This document shows positions 26,292 to 34,636 of a stretch of DNA of 60,160 bases, piece after piece. Location: positions 1 through 60,160 of the forward strand of contig JAIPGG010000006.1 of the NCBI GenBank assembly GCA_021736255.1, read 5' to 3'. Numbering within the stretch: position 1 is the stretch's first letter; every line of letters begins with the position of its first letter. Under the pieces are notes generated by a model, which ran no database searches, was not told where the DNA came from, and saw only the letters and a list, made by a program, of their open reading frames with translations. This stretch comes from Spirochaetales bacterium (GTDB taxonomy: Bacteria; Spirochaetota; Spirochaetia; JAIPGG01). A program made the translations under genes and the position numbers.

Positions 26292-27281
26292 CTAAGGTTC
26301 GACAGGTGAGCGACCGGTCGATCGACCGGTCGGACGGGCATGATATTGTTCAGCGATTTTTTGAAGGATCTCCTTGTTCCCAGCCAATGAACACCCGTAG
26401 CCGGTTTTTATTAACGCATCCGGGTCCTCCCTCAATGCCCGGAGAAATGGCGAACGGATAACTTCCATCACAGACCGGCCGCAAACCGAATCCGAGGCAT
26501 AATGGGCAAAGGGGCATGGCTCCACCAATCCTTGAGAAGTGAGGTGAAAAGAGCCGCTGCCGACGGCCGTGCATCGCCCGTGGTCGTCATATTCGTCTTC
26601 CGGCAGATGAACCAGAAGCATAGGCAGCCTGCGGCGTTGTTCATTCAGAAAATCAGCGAAGCTGCTGAGTGAAGCATTATCGGCAACCATCGATTCATCG
26701 GCCCCGCAGGCTGGAATGAAATCGTTGAAAAAACCAATACTGCACCCCCTCCTGAACATCTCATCGAAAAACTCATCCCGGCATAAATAGTGAACGGACT
26801 CCCGGCTAACTACCGCAGAAAAACCGAAAATGACACCGGCAGAGCGAAAAGCCTCCATTGCTGCAGTAACCGCCTCATAAACCCCTCGTCCTCGCCGTGC
26901 ATCAGTAAGGTCAAGATTTCCTTCGATGCTAACCACCGGGAAAACGTGAGGGACAGAGGCAAATCTCTGGGCAATATCATCGGTTACCAAGGTACCGTTA
27001 GTAATAACGATAAAAATCCGGTCCCTCCGCATCTCAAAAAGCTCGAAGAGTGACGGAAAAAGCAGAGGCTCCCCTCCGGTGACGACGAACAGGAAAGTCC
27101 CCAGCCGGGAAAGTTCGGAAACAACTCGAAGGACCTCTTCTGGGGGTATCTCGTCTTGGGTTTCATGCCTGCGGGAATAACAACCGCAACACTCCAGATT
27201 ACACTGCATTGTCGGACTCAAACCGATCCCCACCGGAACGGTTAGCCCATTATACCGCAGGTGTCTGCGGCGCAGGCACAT
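26292..27281 (-). CDS. Radical SAM protein with SPASM-like C-terminal cysteines
   Basis: 329 aa from ATG 27281; the track's TTG at 27350 would overlap the upstream gene by 100 bases. The SAM-cluster motif is CNLECCGC (C-x3-C-x2-C), followed by VVTGGEPLLFPSL (GGEP motif) and FIVITNGTLV. The C-terminal half holds further cysteines (PCPFAHYASDSVCGRS...GYGCSLAGN), suggesting an auxiliary Fe-S cluster as in SPASM/twitch enzymes that modify peptides or assemble cofactors. No small precursor peptide was recognised nearby. It overlaps the end of the ParA-like gene by 32 bases, so the two are probably translated from one mRNA. The last residues (RPTGRSTGRSPVEP) derive partly from a palindrome. Substrate unknown. 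Confidence 0.8.
   Translation of the reverse strand: MCLRRRHLRYNGLTVPVGIGLSPTMQCNLECCGCYSRRHETQDEIPPEEVLRVVSELSRLGTFLFVVTGGEPLLFPSLFELFEMRRDRIFIVITNGTLVTDDIAQRFASVPHVFPVVSIEGNLDLTDARRGRGVYEAVTAAMEAFRSAGVIFGFSAVVSRESVHYLCRDEFFDEMFRRGCSIGFFNDFIPACGADESMVADNASLSSFADFLNEQRRRLPMLLVHLPEDEYDDHGRCTAVGSGSFHLTSQGLVEPCPFAHYASDSVCGRSVMEVIRSPFLRALREDPDALIKTGYGCSLAGNKEILQKIAEQYHARPTGRSTGRSPVEP
26311..26332. repeat. 22-bp perfect palindrome at the end of the radical SAM gene
   Basis: CGACCGGTCGATCGACCGGTCG is its own reverse complement. It lies inside the last codons and encodes the repetitive TGRSTGRS tail. The two CGACCGGTCG halves are each palindromic too. Confidence 0.7.
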
Positions 27282-28941
27282 CGAGGAGTTCGATAACCCG
27301 TTCGGCGCCCTTGTTAAACGCATCGGCTGCCGGACGGTAATCAAATCCAATGATTATGCTCAAACCGCTGTGAACAATCTCATGAAGCATCGATGAGAGA
27401 AGACGCAGATATGCCTCGCGAACCACTGTTCCGGAGGAGTCCCGGAAAAGAAGATCCCGAACAGATAGCGCCTCGGCAATAACCCCGACCTGTCTGGCAT
27501 AGACCGGGGAAAGCCGCTTGACCAGCTCGAGATACCCTTTCCGGTACGCCCCGCCGCCGCCTGCCAGGTTCGCTATCTGGATACGGCGGTCCCGAACCCG
27601 CCGGTTCCCCTCGCTCCTGTAAGGTATAAAACCGGTAATCAGTTTGACTACCGTTTCCGACTGAAACAACTTGTATGCAGAGTAGTATGCTAAGAGAAGT
27701 CCGGCGCTGCGGCGCAGACCGGAAACCCCGGCCGCCTGCACCAGCACTCCGGCGACCTCCCGGTCTACCGGCCGCAGCTTGTGCTCAGCCTCGCCCTCAA
27801 CGGCAAAAAGCCGTTCCTGCGACCAAGCGGCATCCAGTCCCTCCCTCAGCACTGCCTCGCAGCGCCGCAGCACAGCGATGAAGCTGTCCTGTCCGGCCTT
27901 CTCCAGCGCCTTCGAGAGCAGCCGCCGCTGCTCGCCGGTCAGAGCGGCGTTACCGCGTTCCCTCCCGCCGCCGATCCGTTCGGAAAGAACCAGTAAATAT
28001 TCTTCGAAGTCCTGCACCTGTTGTTCGATCCGGCTCGTGCCGCCCGCTTGGTTCTTTATCCTCTCGGCAAAAAAATCAACCGCCAGCTCGAGTCCGGTCC
28101 GGGAAAGAACAGCAGAACTGCCGCTGTCTGTATCCTGCAAGAGTGTTTCCAAATAGTCTCGAACCATAAGCCCGAGGGCATTCTGCATCTGTTCGATGAG
28201 ATAGGCATTGACCGGAGGGGCTCCACGCAGAAGGTTCATAGCCGGGTCCTCGGGAACAAAGGCGACCGGTTGAAATCTCGCATGCAGTTTCTCGGATATG
28301 GTTAGGTCTTCGGTGACATTCGCGTTATAGGTGGAGGCAGGGTCTCCCGGATCAAAGGATGCATCAACAATTCTGCGAAACCTATTGATCCAAAGCACGC
28401 CGCGCTTTTCGGGCACATGCTCCTGAAGACGCCTGAGGTAACTGCCGGCAGCGACATGCGATGCAGGATCGGGATTGGTCACCAGAATTACCGGTCCGAC
28501 CAGCGGCAAAAACGAAAGATGTTCCGCTTCCTCGGATCCGGCACTCATATCAAAAACAAACAGATCATATGTGTTTATTAATTCATCCCGGCTGGTTTCG
28601 AAAAGGAAAGTCTTCACTGCGGCGGGATCTTTGAATCCGGCATTGTAGGGCTGAAGAATATCAAGGTCCGGGTAGGCGCCGATCCGTATTGAGTCAATCC
28701 GGGCGGGCTCTGAGGTTTGTGAACGCTGAACAACGGCTTTTTTCAACCCCTCCGAGACATCCCGGAGATCGAGCAGGACTGCCGCATCGGAAAGGGGATC
28801 GAGATCAACCAATGCTGTGTGATACCCCTGTCGCGCCGCCCAGACGGCAAGATTCACCGCCGTAGTGGTTTTGCCCACCCCGCCTTTACCGGAAACAACA
28901 GCAACAGATCTATTCCGAATACCGCTTGCCACCTCAATCAT
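27250..28941 (-). CDS. ParA/MinD-like P-loop ATPase with a long helical C-terminal extension
   Basis: 563 aa from ATG 28941; the track's TTG 28983 is an alternative, and neither has a clear RBS. Deviant Walker A VVSGKGGVGKTTTAVNLAVW, switch I-like LVDLDPLSDAAVLLDL and Walker B-like DLFVFDMSAGSEEAEHLSFL define a ParA/MinD family domain over about residues 10-250. The remaining 300 residues are Leu/Glu/Arg-rich and helical with no domain I recognise; typical ParA/MinD proteins end near 260-300 aa. There is no parB/minE partner and no flagellar genes nearby, which argues against plain chromosome partition, MinD or FlhG. It overlaps the radical SAM gene and is divergent from the sugar kinase at 29086. 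It could position or switch the radical SAM partner, but that is speculation. Confidence 0.75.
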   Translation of the reverse strand: MIEVASGIRNRSVAVVSGKGGVGKTTTAVNLAVWAARQGYHTALVDLDPLSDAAVLLDLRDVSEGLKKAVVQRSQTSEPARIDSIRIGAYPDLDILQPYNAGFKDPAAVKTFLFETSRDELINTYDLFVFDMSAGSEEAEHLSFLPLVGPVILVTNPDPASHVAAGSYLRRLQEHVPEKRGVLWINRFRRIVDASFDPGDPASTYNANVTEDLTISEKLHARFQPVAFVPEDPAMNLLRGAPPVNAYLIEQMQNALGLMVRDYLETLLQDTDSGSSAVLSRTGLELAVDFFAERIKNQAGGTSRIEQQVQDFEEYLLVLSERIGGGRERGNAALTGEQRRLLSKALEKAGQDSFIAVLRRCEAVLREGLDAAWSQERLFAVEGEAEHKLRPVDREVAGVLVQAAGVSGLRRSAGLLLAYYSAYKLFQSETVVKLITGFIPYRSEGNRRVRDRRIQIANLAGGGGAYRKGYLELVKRLSPVYARQVGVIAEALSVRDLLFRDSSGTVVREAYLRLLSSMLHEIVHSGLSIIIGFDYRPAADAFNKGAERVIELLDVPAPQTPAV

Positions 28942-29002
28942 ATCGGCAGCATCATACCACGAAGCTGAAGAAGAGAAAAGCAAAACTGTCGACCCGCTGT
29001 TA

Positions 29003-29030
29003 TTGCAGGATACAGACTCTATGATATAAT
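29003..29030 (+). promoter_or_regulatory. Extended -10 promoter of the sugar kinase gene
   Basis: TTGCAG (29003-29008), 16 bases, TGA-TATAAT (29022-29030), a perfect -10 with a TGn extension, 55 bases before the kinase start. Confidence 0.65.
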
Positions 29031-29085
29031 ACCCCTCGGCAAAGATCGGACCGAGACAGCACGAAACCCTAGAAAAGGATCAGAT

Positions 29086-30531
29086 ATGAATACCTATATT
29101 GCAGTCGACCTCGGAGCTTCCAACGGCCGGATTATCGCGGGGAACCTTTCTTCAATGGAGGTCTTGCGGCGATTTCCCACATACTCTGTAAAAATACATG
29201 GCTCCTATTACTGGGACCTGCAGGCCATTTTCCGCGAGATTCTCGAGGGATTGAAAGAGGCATTTCGTCGTTATGGTGGAAACGGACCGGAGTCGAGGGT
29301 GATCAGCGGCATAGGTATCGATACGTGGGGAGTCGATTATGTACTCACCGATAAAAATGGGGAACTGATCGGACTTCCCTACCATTATCGCGATTCTCGC
29401 ACCGACAACGCCATGGAAGAGGTTTTCAGCATTTTACCGGCAGATACAATTTATCGGGAAACCGGTATCCAGTTCATGCAGATCAATACCCTCTTCCAGC
29501 TCTACAGCTTCAAACGAGATCATCCGGAGCTCTTCTCCGCCGCCCGTTTTTATCTCTCTATTCCTGATTTATTGAATTACTGGTTAACCGGTATAATGAA
29601 AAACGAATATTCCCATGCCACCACAACCCAGCTCTTCAATCCCTCCATCGGTTCCTGGTCCGGCACGATACTCGCTGCCCTCGATTTTCCCCGGGAAATG
29701 TTCGGCTCTATTGTACCCTCAGGAACGAAAATCGGAGACCTCGATTCTGGTGTTGCCGCCGAGGTCGGTGCCGGCTACTCGGTACCCGTCTTTGCTGTCG
29801 GATGCCACGACACGGCATCAGCAGTGGCGGCAGTTCCCGCTGAGGAGGAAAAGGAATTTATCTATATCAGTTCAGGTACCTGGTCTCTGCTCGGTATCGA
29901 AACACCCCGTCCCATTATAAACGACGACAGTTACCGCTTTAACTTCACCAACGAGGGATCGGTAACCGGAGGAATACGCTTTCTGAAAAACATCATGGGG
30001 ATGTGGATCTTTCAGGAGTGCAAAAAGGAATGGGACACCGCCGACGGCACAGAGAACGATTATGGGGATCTTGTTGAAAAAGCTCGCAGACAGGGTGAAT
30101 CAAAATGCACGATTGATCCAGCGGACAACAGATTTCTCAAACCCGGAGAACCGGACGACCCCATGACCGGCCGAATCCGGGCTTACTGTAGAGAACACTG
30201 CGGCTGCGAACCCGAAACCAGAGCCGAATTGATGATGAGCATCTTCCAGGGTCTTGCCGAGGCCTATCGAAATACCATCGAAAGCGTGGAGACGATTACC
30301 GGCACCAGGTTTCAGGATGTTCACATCATCGGGGGAGGAAGCAAGAACAAGCTGCTTTCTCAGCTCGCCGCCGACAAAACCGGCCGGCGGGTCGTTACCG
30401 GGCCGGTAGAGGCTACGGCCCTCGGAAACATCATGGTCCAGGCTATCGCCGCAGGCGAGATAGACTCTGTCTCCGCCGGAAGAAGACAGATCATGCAGTC
30501 GGAGGAGATCCTCGAGTTTCAGCCTCGTTAG
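29086..30531 (+). CDS. Rhamnulokinase-family sugar kinase (FGGY)
   Basis: 481 aa, AAAGGA before ATG 29086. FGGY-fold kinases phosphorylate ketoses with ATP. The N-terminal phosphate loop IAVDLGASNGRIIAG, GIGIDTWGVDYVLTDKNG and YRDSRT are hallmarks of the RhaB (L-rhamnulokinase) branch. The C-terminal ATPase half has SSGTWSLLGIE and VHIIGGGSKNKLLSQLAADKTGRRV. In this context (fucose isomerase, ribose-type importer, rhamnose mutarotase) it should act on L-fuculose and/or L-rhamnulose; sequence alone does not decide between them, so no symbol is given. Its 3' end overlaps the convergent regulator gene by 41 bases. Confidence 0.88.
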   Translation: MNTYIAVDLGASNGRIIAGNLSSMEVLRRFPTYSVKIHGSYYWDLQAIFREILEGLKEAFRRYGGNGPESRVISGIGIDTWGVDYVLTDKNGELIGLPYHYRDSRTDNAMEEVFSILPADTIYRETGIQFMQINTLFQLYSFKRDHPELFSAARFYLSIPDLLNYWLTGIMKNEYSHATTTQLFNPSIGSWSGTILAALDFPREMFGSIVPSGTKIGDLDSGVAAEVGAGYSVPVFAVGCHDTASAVAAVPAEEEKEFIYISSGTWSLLGIETPRPIINDDSYRFNFTNEGSVTGGIRFLKNIMGMWIFQECKKEWDTADGTENDYGDLVEKARRQGESKCTIDPADNRFLKPGEPDDPMTGRIRAYCREHCGCEPETRAELMMSIFQGLAEAYRNTIESVETITGTRFQDVHIIGGGSKNKLLSQLAADKTGRRVVTGPVEATALGNIMVQAIAAGEIDSVSAGRRQIMQSEEILEFQPR

Positions 30532-32218
30532 GGCTTTCCGGCCCCTCGTTTTCCCGGTACCGGCTGGGGGTCATTCCGCTGTATTTTCTGAACTGAACAT
30601 AGAAGTAATCCGGATTATCGTACCCTACCCGCCGGCCGATTTCACCTGCCGACAGGTTCCTCTGTTGGAGAAGACGTTTTGCCTGCTCCATTCGAAGCGA
30701 AAGCAGATACTCGTTGAACTTCTTCCCGGTATAGCTGTGAAATTGCTTACCGAGATAGGGAGCGGATAACTGAAATCGGTCTGCGAGAGTCTTTAATGAC
30801 AGAGGACTCGCGTAATTCCTGCGGACAAACCCCACGATGCGCTCGATGGACGATACATTTCTGCTTCGGACTTGTTCGAGATGATCAACCACCTGGAGAG
30901 CGGTTTCCTGCATCCACTCCATGGTATCTTCGAGGGTTTTTTGGCGGAAAAGGCCGCGGAACAGGCTCTCGTAACCTCCGAGAATATGATCGACAGGAAG
31001 CCCGTTGATGCGAATTACCGCCAGCAGGTTCGACAAGACCTCCACGGAAAAGCCCCGGAAATAATCGAGGGAGACCACCCGGGTATGCAGAAATTGACCG
31101 TAGGTCTGTTCGAAAAATCCGATCACCTCCTCCCGGCGGCCTTCATTGACGATCTGAAAGAAATACTCCAGGTCGACCGAACGCAGTTCGTTTTCTTTCT
31201 GCAGGAAATCATCGACATCGTGAATCGTGATGATGTATTTCGGCAGATACCGGATCGGTTCGACTTCAAAACCGGAAAACCAGTCCGCCGCCGTTTTGCA
31301 AGCGAGTGCCCCGTCCATAATCGGCGATTGATATGTTACCGCGTGGAGTGTTCCGGCCTTTATAAACTCCAGGCCCACCTTGGTGCTGCCGTTGGCAACC
31401 CGCACGATATCCTCCCGTCCTGCTTTTCGGACTGCCTCGTTGATACCTATCTGCGGGAGCTGATCATCCGCACTCACGATCCCCCTCAAACGCCGGCCGT
31501 GCTTTTTGATCCATCCGCTTACGACTTCCTCTGTCTGATCACGATCGAAACCGGTATAATCCATTTCCAGCAGCTCCATGGCGGGGGCAATCTTCTTGAG
31601 TTCGGTTATTACCGACCAAGTACGGGCATAGTATGCGGAGGTGCCGGGTTTGTGTTGAATGATCCCGTATCCGCCCTGATTATCGAGAAAACCTGCGAAG
31701 GTGCGGGACAAGAGGCGGAACTGCCCCCAATCATCGGGGCCCGTCCAGGAGAGAATGTACTGAAAGCCCTCGGAGCTCGGCATGAGATTGCTTGCCATCA
31801 CCGGAATGCCGGCCTGGTTTATCCGACAGTACCAGTCGGTCCCCGACTCCGTATCTTCCGGAGACAGAAGAATCAGATCGGGACGTCGGCGGATTGCCTC
31901 CTGTACCTGTTCCTCCTGAATACCAGGCCGCCATCCCGCCGAACGGAACTCCACCTGAAAACCGGAGGCTGGAGCAGCATCCAAAAAGCCCCGCTGATAT
32001 CCCCGCAGATAGGGATGTTCACCGGGGAGAAGGACAATGATGTGCTTCCCTGAAGGTCCGCCGGATGGAGGTTCGGGAATATTTTTTTTCCGCACATCCC
32101 ATCCGGCAAACTCGGCATCATACCAGGCCCGTTCATCATCCGGGGGGTAGTTGTGCGGATTTCCGGGCCTCGGAGGTATCTCTTTATTTTGATAGTCCCA
32201 CAAGATCGGGCTTTGCAT
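30491..32218 (-). CDS. AraC-type regulator with a periplasmic-binding-protein-like sensor domain
   Basis: 575 aa from ATG 32218; the track's TTG is two codons earlier. Residues 1-340 have no signal peptide but match the neighbouring sugar-binding protein (32294-33496) along its whole mature length, including the leader before the fold (KEIPPRPGNPHNYPPDDERA, WYDAEFAGWDVRKKNIPEPP), SWTGPDDWGQFRLLSR, and TAADWFSGFEVEPIRYLPK. A helical linker (about 350-460) leads to a C-terminal AraC/XylS double HTH (YASPLSLKTLADRFQLSAPYLG; RVGYDNPDYFYVQFRKYSGM). It should sense in the cytoplasm the sugar that its paralogue binds outside, and control the transport or kinase genes. No RBS is seen; a TATACT box 7 bases before the ATG suggests a leaderless mRNA. 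Confidence 0.88.
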   Translation of the reverse strand: MQSPILWDYQNKEIPPRPGNPHNYPPDDERAWYDAEFAGWDVRKKNIPEPPSGGPSGKHIIVLLPGEHPYLRGYQRGFLDAAPASGFQVEFRSAGWRPGIQEEQVQEAIRRRPDLILLSPEDTESGTDWYCRINQAGIPVMASNLMPSSEGFQYILSWTGPDDWGQFRLLSRTFAGFLDNQGGYGIIQHKPGTSAYYARTWSVITELKKIAPAMELLEMDYTGFDRDQTEEVVSGWIKKHGRRLRGIVSADDQLPQIGINEAVRKAGREDIVRVANGSTKVGLEFIKAGTLHAVTYQSPIMDGALACKTAADWFSGFEVEPIRYLPKYIITIHDVDDFLQKENELRSVDLEYFFQIVNEGRREEVIGFFEQTYGQFLHTRVVSLDYFRGFSVEVLSNLLAVIRINGLPVDHILGGYESLFRGLFRQKTLEDTMEWMQETALQVVDHLEQVRSRNVSSIERIVGFVRRNYASPLSLKTLADRFQLSAPYLGKQFHSYTGKKFNEYLLSLRMEQAKRLLQQRNLSAGEIGRRVGYDNPDYFYVQFRKYSGMTPSRYRENEGPESPNEAETRGSPPTA

Positions 32219-32233
32219 CGGCAACAGTATATC

Positions 32234-32265
32234 AAAAAAGGCCGCCGGAACGAATCCCGGCGGCC
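32234..32265 (-). terminator. Terminator of the sugar ABC operon
   Basis: On the minus strand GGCCGCCGG-GATTCGTT-CCGGCGGCC is followed by TTTTTT, directly after the binding-protein stop and before the regulator gene. A nine-bp perfect stem. Confidence 0.85.
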
Positions 32266-32293
32266 TGTTGTGTCGTGTGCGTTCTCTATGTTC

Positions 32294-33496
32294 TTACCAC
32301 TGAGCGGGCATGAACTCTTCTACGTTCTCTGCAGTGATAACCTTCTTCGGCAGATAACGGACCGGTTCGATCTCTTCACCGTTGAACCAGTCTGCGGCGG
32401 TCTTCACCGCGATGGCGCCGTCGGCTTCTGCTGACTGATAGGTAATGGCGTGCAGATCACCTGCCTTTACGGCATCCATACCAACCTTGCTGTTACCTGC
32501 GGCAACAACCACGATGTCCTCGCGGCCGGCCTTCTGCAAAGCTTCCTGGATTCCGATAGCCTGGGCGGAATCGTCGGCCGCACAGATACCCTTCAGATCA
32601 TCGCCGAAACGGGTGATCCAGTCGGATACGACCTGCATGGTCTTTTCTGCCTCGAAACCGGGAGCCTGATAATCCAGGGTCTCGATGTCGGGTGCATATT
32701 CGGAGAGTTCGGACATGGGGCCCCAGCAACGGGCAAAATAAGGGGATCCGCCGGGGGCATGCTGTACATAGGCAACACCAATGTCCTCGCCTTCGAAGTT
32801 ACTCTTCATCTCGTCGGCCCATTCACGGGCGAGCATGCGGAACTGACCCCAGTCGTCGGGACCGGTCCAGGCGATACAATACTTCATGCCTTCGTCTTCG
32901 GGAAGCATATTACTGACGATGATGGGAATACCGGCCTGGTTTACTTTCCGGATCTGCTGTACGGCAACCTTGGCATCGAGGGGAACGAGGACAATCATAT
33001 CCGGTTCGTCTACGATTGCTTCATCGAGCATCTGGTTCTGAACCGCTACATCCCAGTTCGGAGAAAGGATGGTGGCGTCCATCTGGTAGGCGCCGGCAAC
33101 TTTCTGTACACCATTTCCGAAGGCGGTAAGGTATGGATGATCACCATTGATGATTACAACCACTTCCTTCCCTCTGGCACCATCTGCAGGGGATTCGGGA
33201 ATATTCACCTTCTCCGCACTCCATCCTGCATACTCCATGTCGTACCAATGCATCGGATCGGTTTCAGGCAGAGATTCAGGATCCTCGGGGCGCTCGGGGA
33301 TTTCCTTTTGCTCCATTTCCAGGAGAAGCGGCTGACCGTCACGGGACTTGATCTTGGTCACGTCGACCTGCTTCGACCATTCTAAATTTTCCGAACCTCC
33401 GCTTTCAGCTGCAGGCTCGGCACTTTCCTGTTGACCACCGGCAAAAGCAAAACCGGCAATCGACAGCACCAGGAGAAGAACGAACAGTTTCTTCAT
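32294..33496 (-). CDS. Ribose-type (family 2) sugar-binding protein of the ABC importer
   Basis: 400 aa, AAGGAG before ATG 33496. Signal peptide MKKLFVLLLVLSIAGFAFAGGQQES with no lipobox. A charged leader of about 80 residues precedes the periplasmic-binding fold: VVVIINGDHPYLTAFGNGVQK, VLVPLDAKVAVQQIRKVNQAGIPIIVSNM, ICAADDSAQAIGIQEALQKAGRED and GDLHAITYQS. This is the sugar-binding PBP type that serves RbsA/RbsC-like importers. It closes the operon (ATPase, permease, permease, binding protein). A GACAGC-TCAG-GCTGTC hairpin sits in the 87-base gap before it and may protect its mRNA. The ligand is probably L-fucose, L-rhamnose or a related deoxysugar, judged by the isomerase and kinase next door. 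Confidence 0.92.
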   Translation of the reverse strand: MKKLFVLLLVLSIAGFAFAGGQQESAEPAAESGGSENLEWSKQVDVTKIKSRDGQPLLLEMEQKEIPERPEDPESLPETDPMHWYDMEYAGWSAEKVNIPESPADGARGKEVVVIINGDHPYLTAFGNGVQKVAGAYQMDATILSPNWDVAVQNQMLDEAIVDEPDMIVLVPLDAKVAVQQIRKVNQAGIPIIVSNMLPEDEGMKYCIAWTGPDDWGQFRMLAREWADEMKSNFEGEDIGVAYVQHAPGGSPYFARCWGPMSELSEYAPDIETLDYQAPGFEAEKTMQVVSDWITRFGDDLKGICAADDSAQAIGIQEALQKAGREDIVVVAAGNSKVGMDAVKAGDLHAITYQSAEADGAIAVKTAADWFNGEEIEPVRYLPKKVITAENVEEFMPAQW

Positions 33497-33528
33497 CTGT
33501 CACTCCTTTTTTTGTCGTTATTGATCAC

Positions 33529-33544
33529 GACAGCTCAGGCTGTC
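33529..33544. repeat. Small hairpin between permease and binding-protein genes
   Basis: GACAGC-TCAG-GCTGTC, a six-bp stem with a 4-nt loop in the operon's only sizeable intergenic gap. It has no T run; an mRNA processing or stability element is possible. Confidence 0.35.
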
Positions 33545-33583
33545 TGTGATTCACCTTTAATAAGCGAGATCACCGGGAGACCA

Positions 33584-34636
33584 TCAGGTTTTCCGGCCAT
33601 CTTCCAATTCTTTGAGCAATTCAGCGCGTTGCCCCTTTAGTTGTTCGTGTTTATAAATATAATATGCTTCATATAAAACAACACCTGCAAGTATCATTCC
33701 GCTCGCAAATATCTTGAACTCCGTTCCTACATTGAAACGGTTCATTCCATTGAAAAGCGTTTCGAGCATAAGCACTGCTATCATTGTTTTGAACACGCTG
33801 CCTTTTCCGCCCATCATCGAGGTTCCTCCGATAATGGTCGCAGCTACAACAATCAACAGCGAGTTCACACCCAGATCAACCGGCGAAGAGCTCATCTCGA
33901 TAGCAACCATCGACCCTCCGAGGGCTGCAAAGAAACCGGCAAAAACAAAGGCCAATATGGTATAGGTATCCGCCTTCAATCCGGCAAGCCAGGCAGTATC
34001 GCGGTTTCCTCCGACCATGTAGAAGTTCCGCCCGAACCGTGTCCTCTTTAAGAGAACCTCCATCCCGACCACACTGAGTATGGCGATCAAAATACGCGGA
34101 GTAAGCAGACGGATCGAATCCAAGAAGGGCATCCGCATAAAGTCGGACAAAGCGAAATCCGCCGGTGTGGTAGCACTCAGGGAAACGTCGGTGTACATGT
34201 AGATTACACCCTGTACGATAATCATCATTCCCAGCGTTACGATAAACGAGTGTATCTTCGCTTTCGCCACCAGCAAACCGTTGATCAGTCCGATCAGAGA
34301 ACCGGCGGCAAGTGCAATTACAACTCCCAGCGTCCATGCCATTCCCGGAGGGAGCTCGGAGAACATGAGGCGGAATCCGATGGTGAACACTGCTCCCAAA
34401 GAGAGCGTGGATCCAACCGAAAGGTCGAGCTGGTGAATAATCAGAACAAGGGTGAACCCGATCGCTACGGTAGCGTTCAGGCTCATGCTGCGAAGAATGT
34501 TGGTAAAGTTCCTGAGCCCCACAAAGTTCGGGGCAAAAATCGACATAACGAGAAATACACCGAGGAAGATGATATATATTCTGTTTCTGTCGATCCAGTA
34601 AACAGCATTCTGTTTCGAGTCGAGTTTAGGCATCAT
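33584..34636 (-). CDS. Ribose-type ABC sugar permease (RbsC family), second of two
   Basis: 350 aa with 8-10 membrane segments. Signatures are NFTNILRSMSLNATVAIGFTLVLIIHQLDLSVGS, VGGNRDTAWLAGLKADTYTILAFVFAGFFAALGG and LLIVVAATIIGGTSMMGGKGSVF, the conserved RbsC pattern. The start ATG lies 11 bases inside the end of the first permease gene, so the two are translationally coupled. It forms the membrane channel with the other permease, powered by the ATPase at 35698. Confidence 0.92.
   Translation of the reverse strand: MMPKLDSKQNAVYWIDRNRIYIIFLGVFLVMSIFAPNFVGLRNFTNILRSMSLNATVAIGFTLVLIIHQLDLSVGSTLSLGAVFTIGFRLMFSELPPGMAWTLGVVIALAAGSLIGLINGLLVAKAKIHSFIVTLGMMIIVQGVIYMYTDVSLSATTPADFALSDFMRMPFLDSIRLLTPRILIAILSVVGMEVLLKRTRFGRNFYMVGGNRDTAWLAGLKADTYTILAFVFAGFFAALGGSMVAIEMSSSPVDLGVNSLLIVVAATIIGGTSMMGGKGSVFKTMIAVLMLETLFNGMNRFNVGTEFKIFASGMILAGVVLYEAYYIYKHEQLKGQRAELLKELEDGRKT

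Noticed and set aside
30872-32053. Plus-strand ORF (393 aa) opposite the AraC-type regulator
   Set aside because: The minus strand carries the AraC and PBP motifs; this frame shows none.
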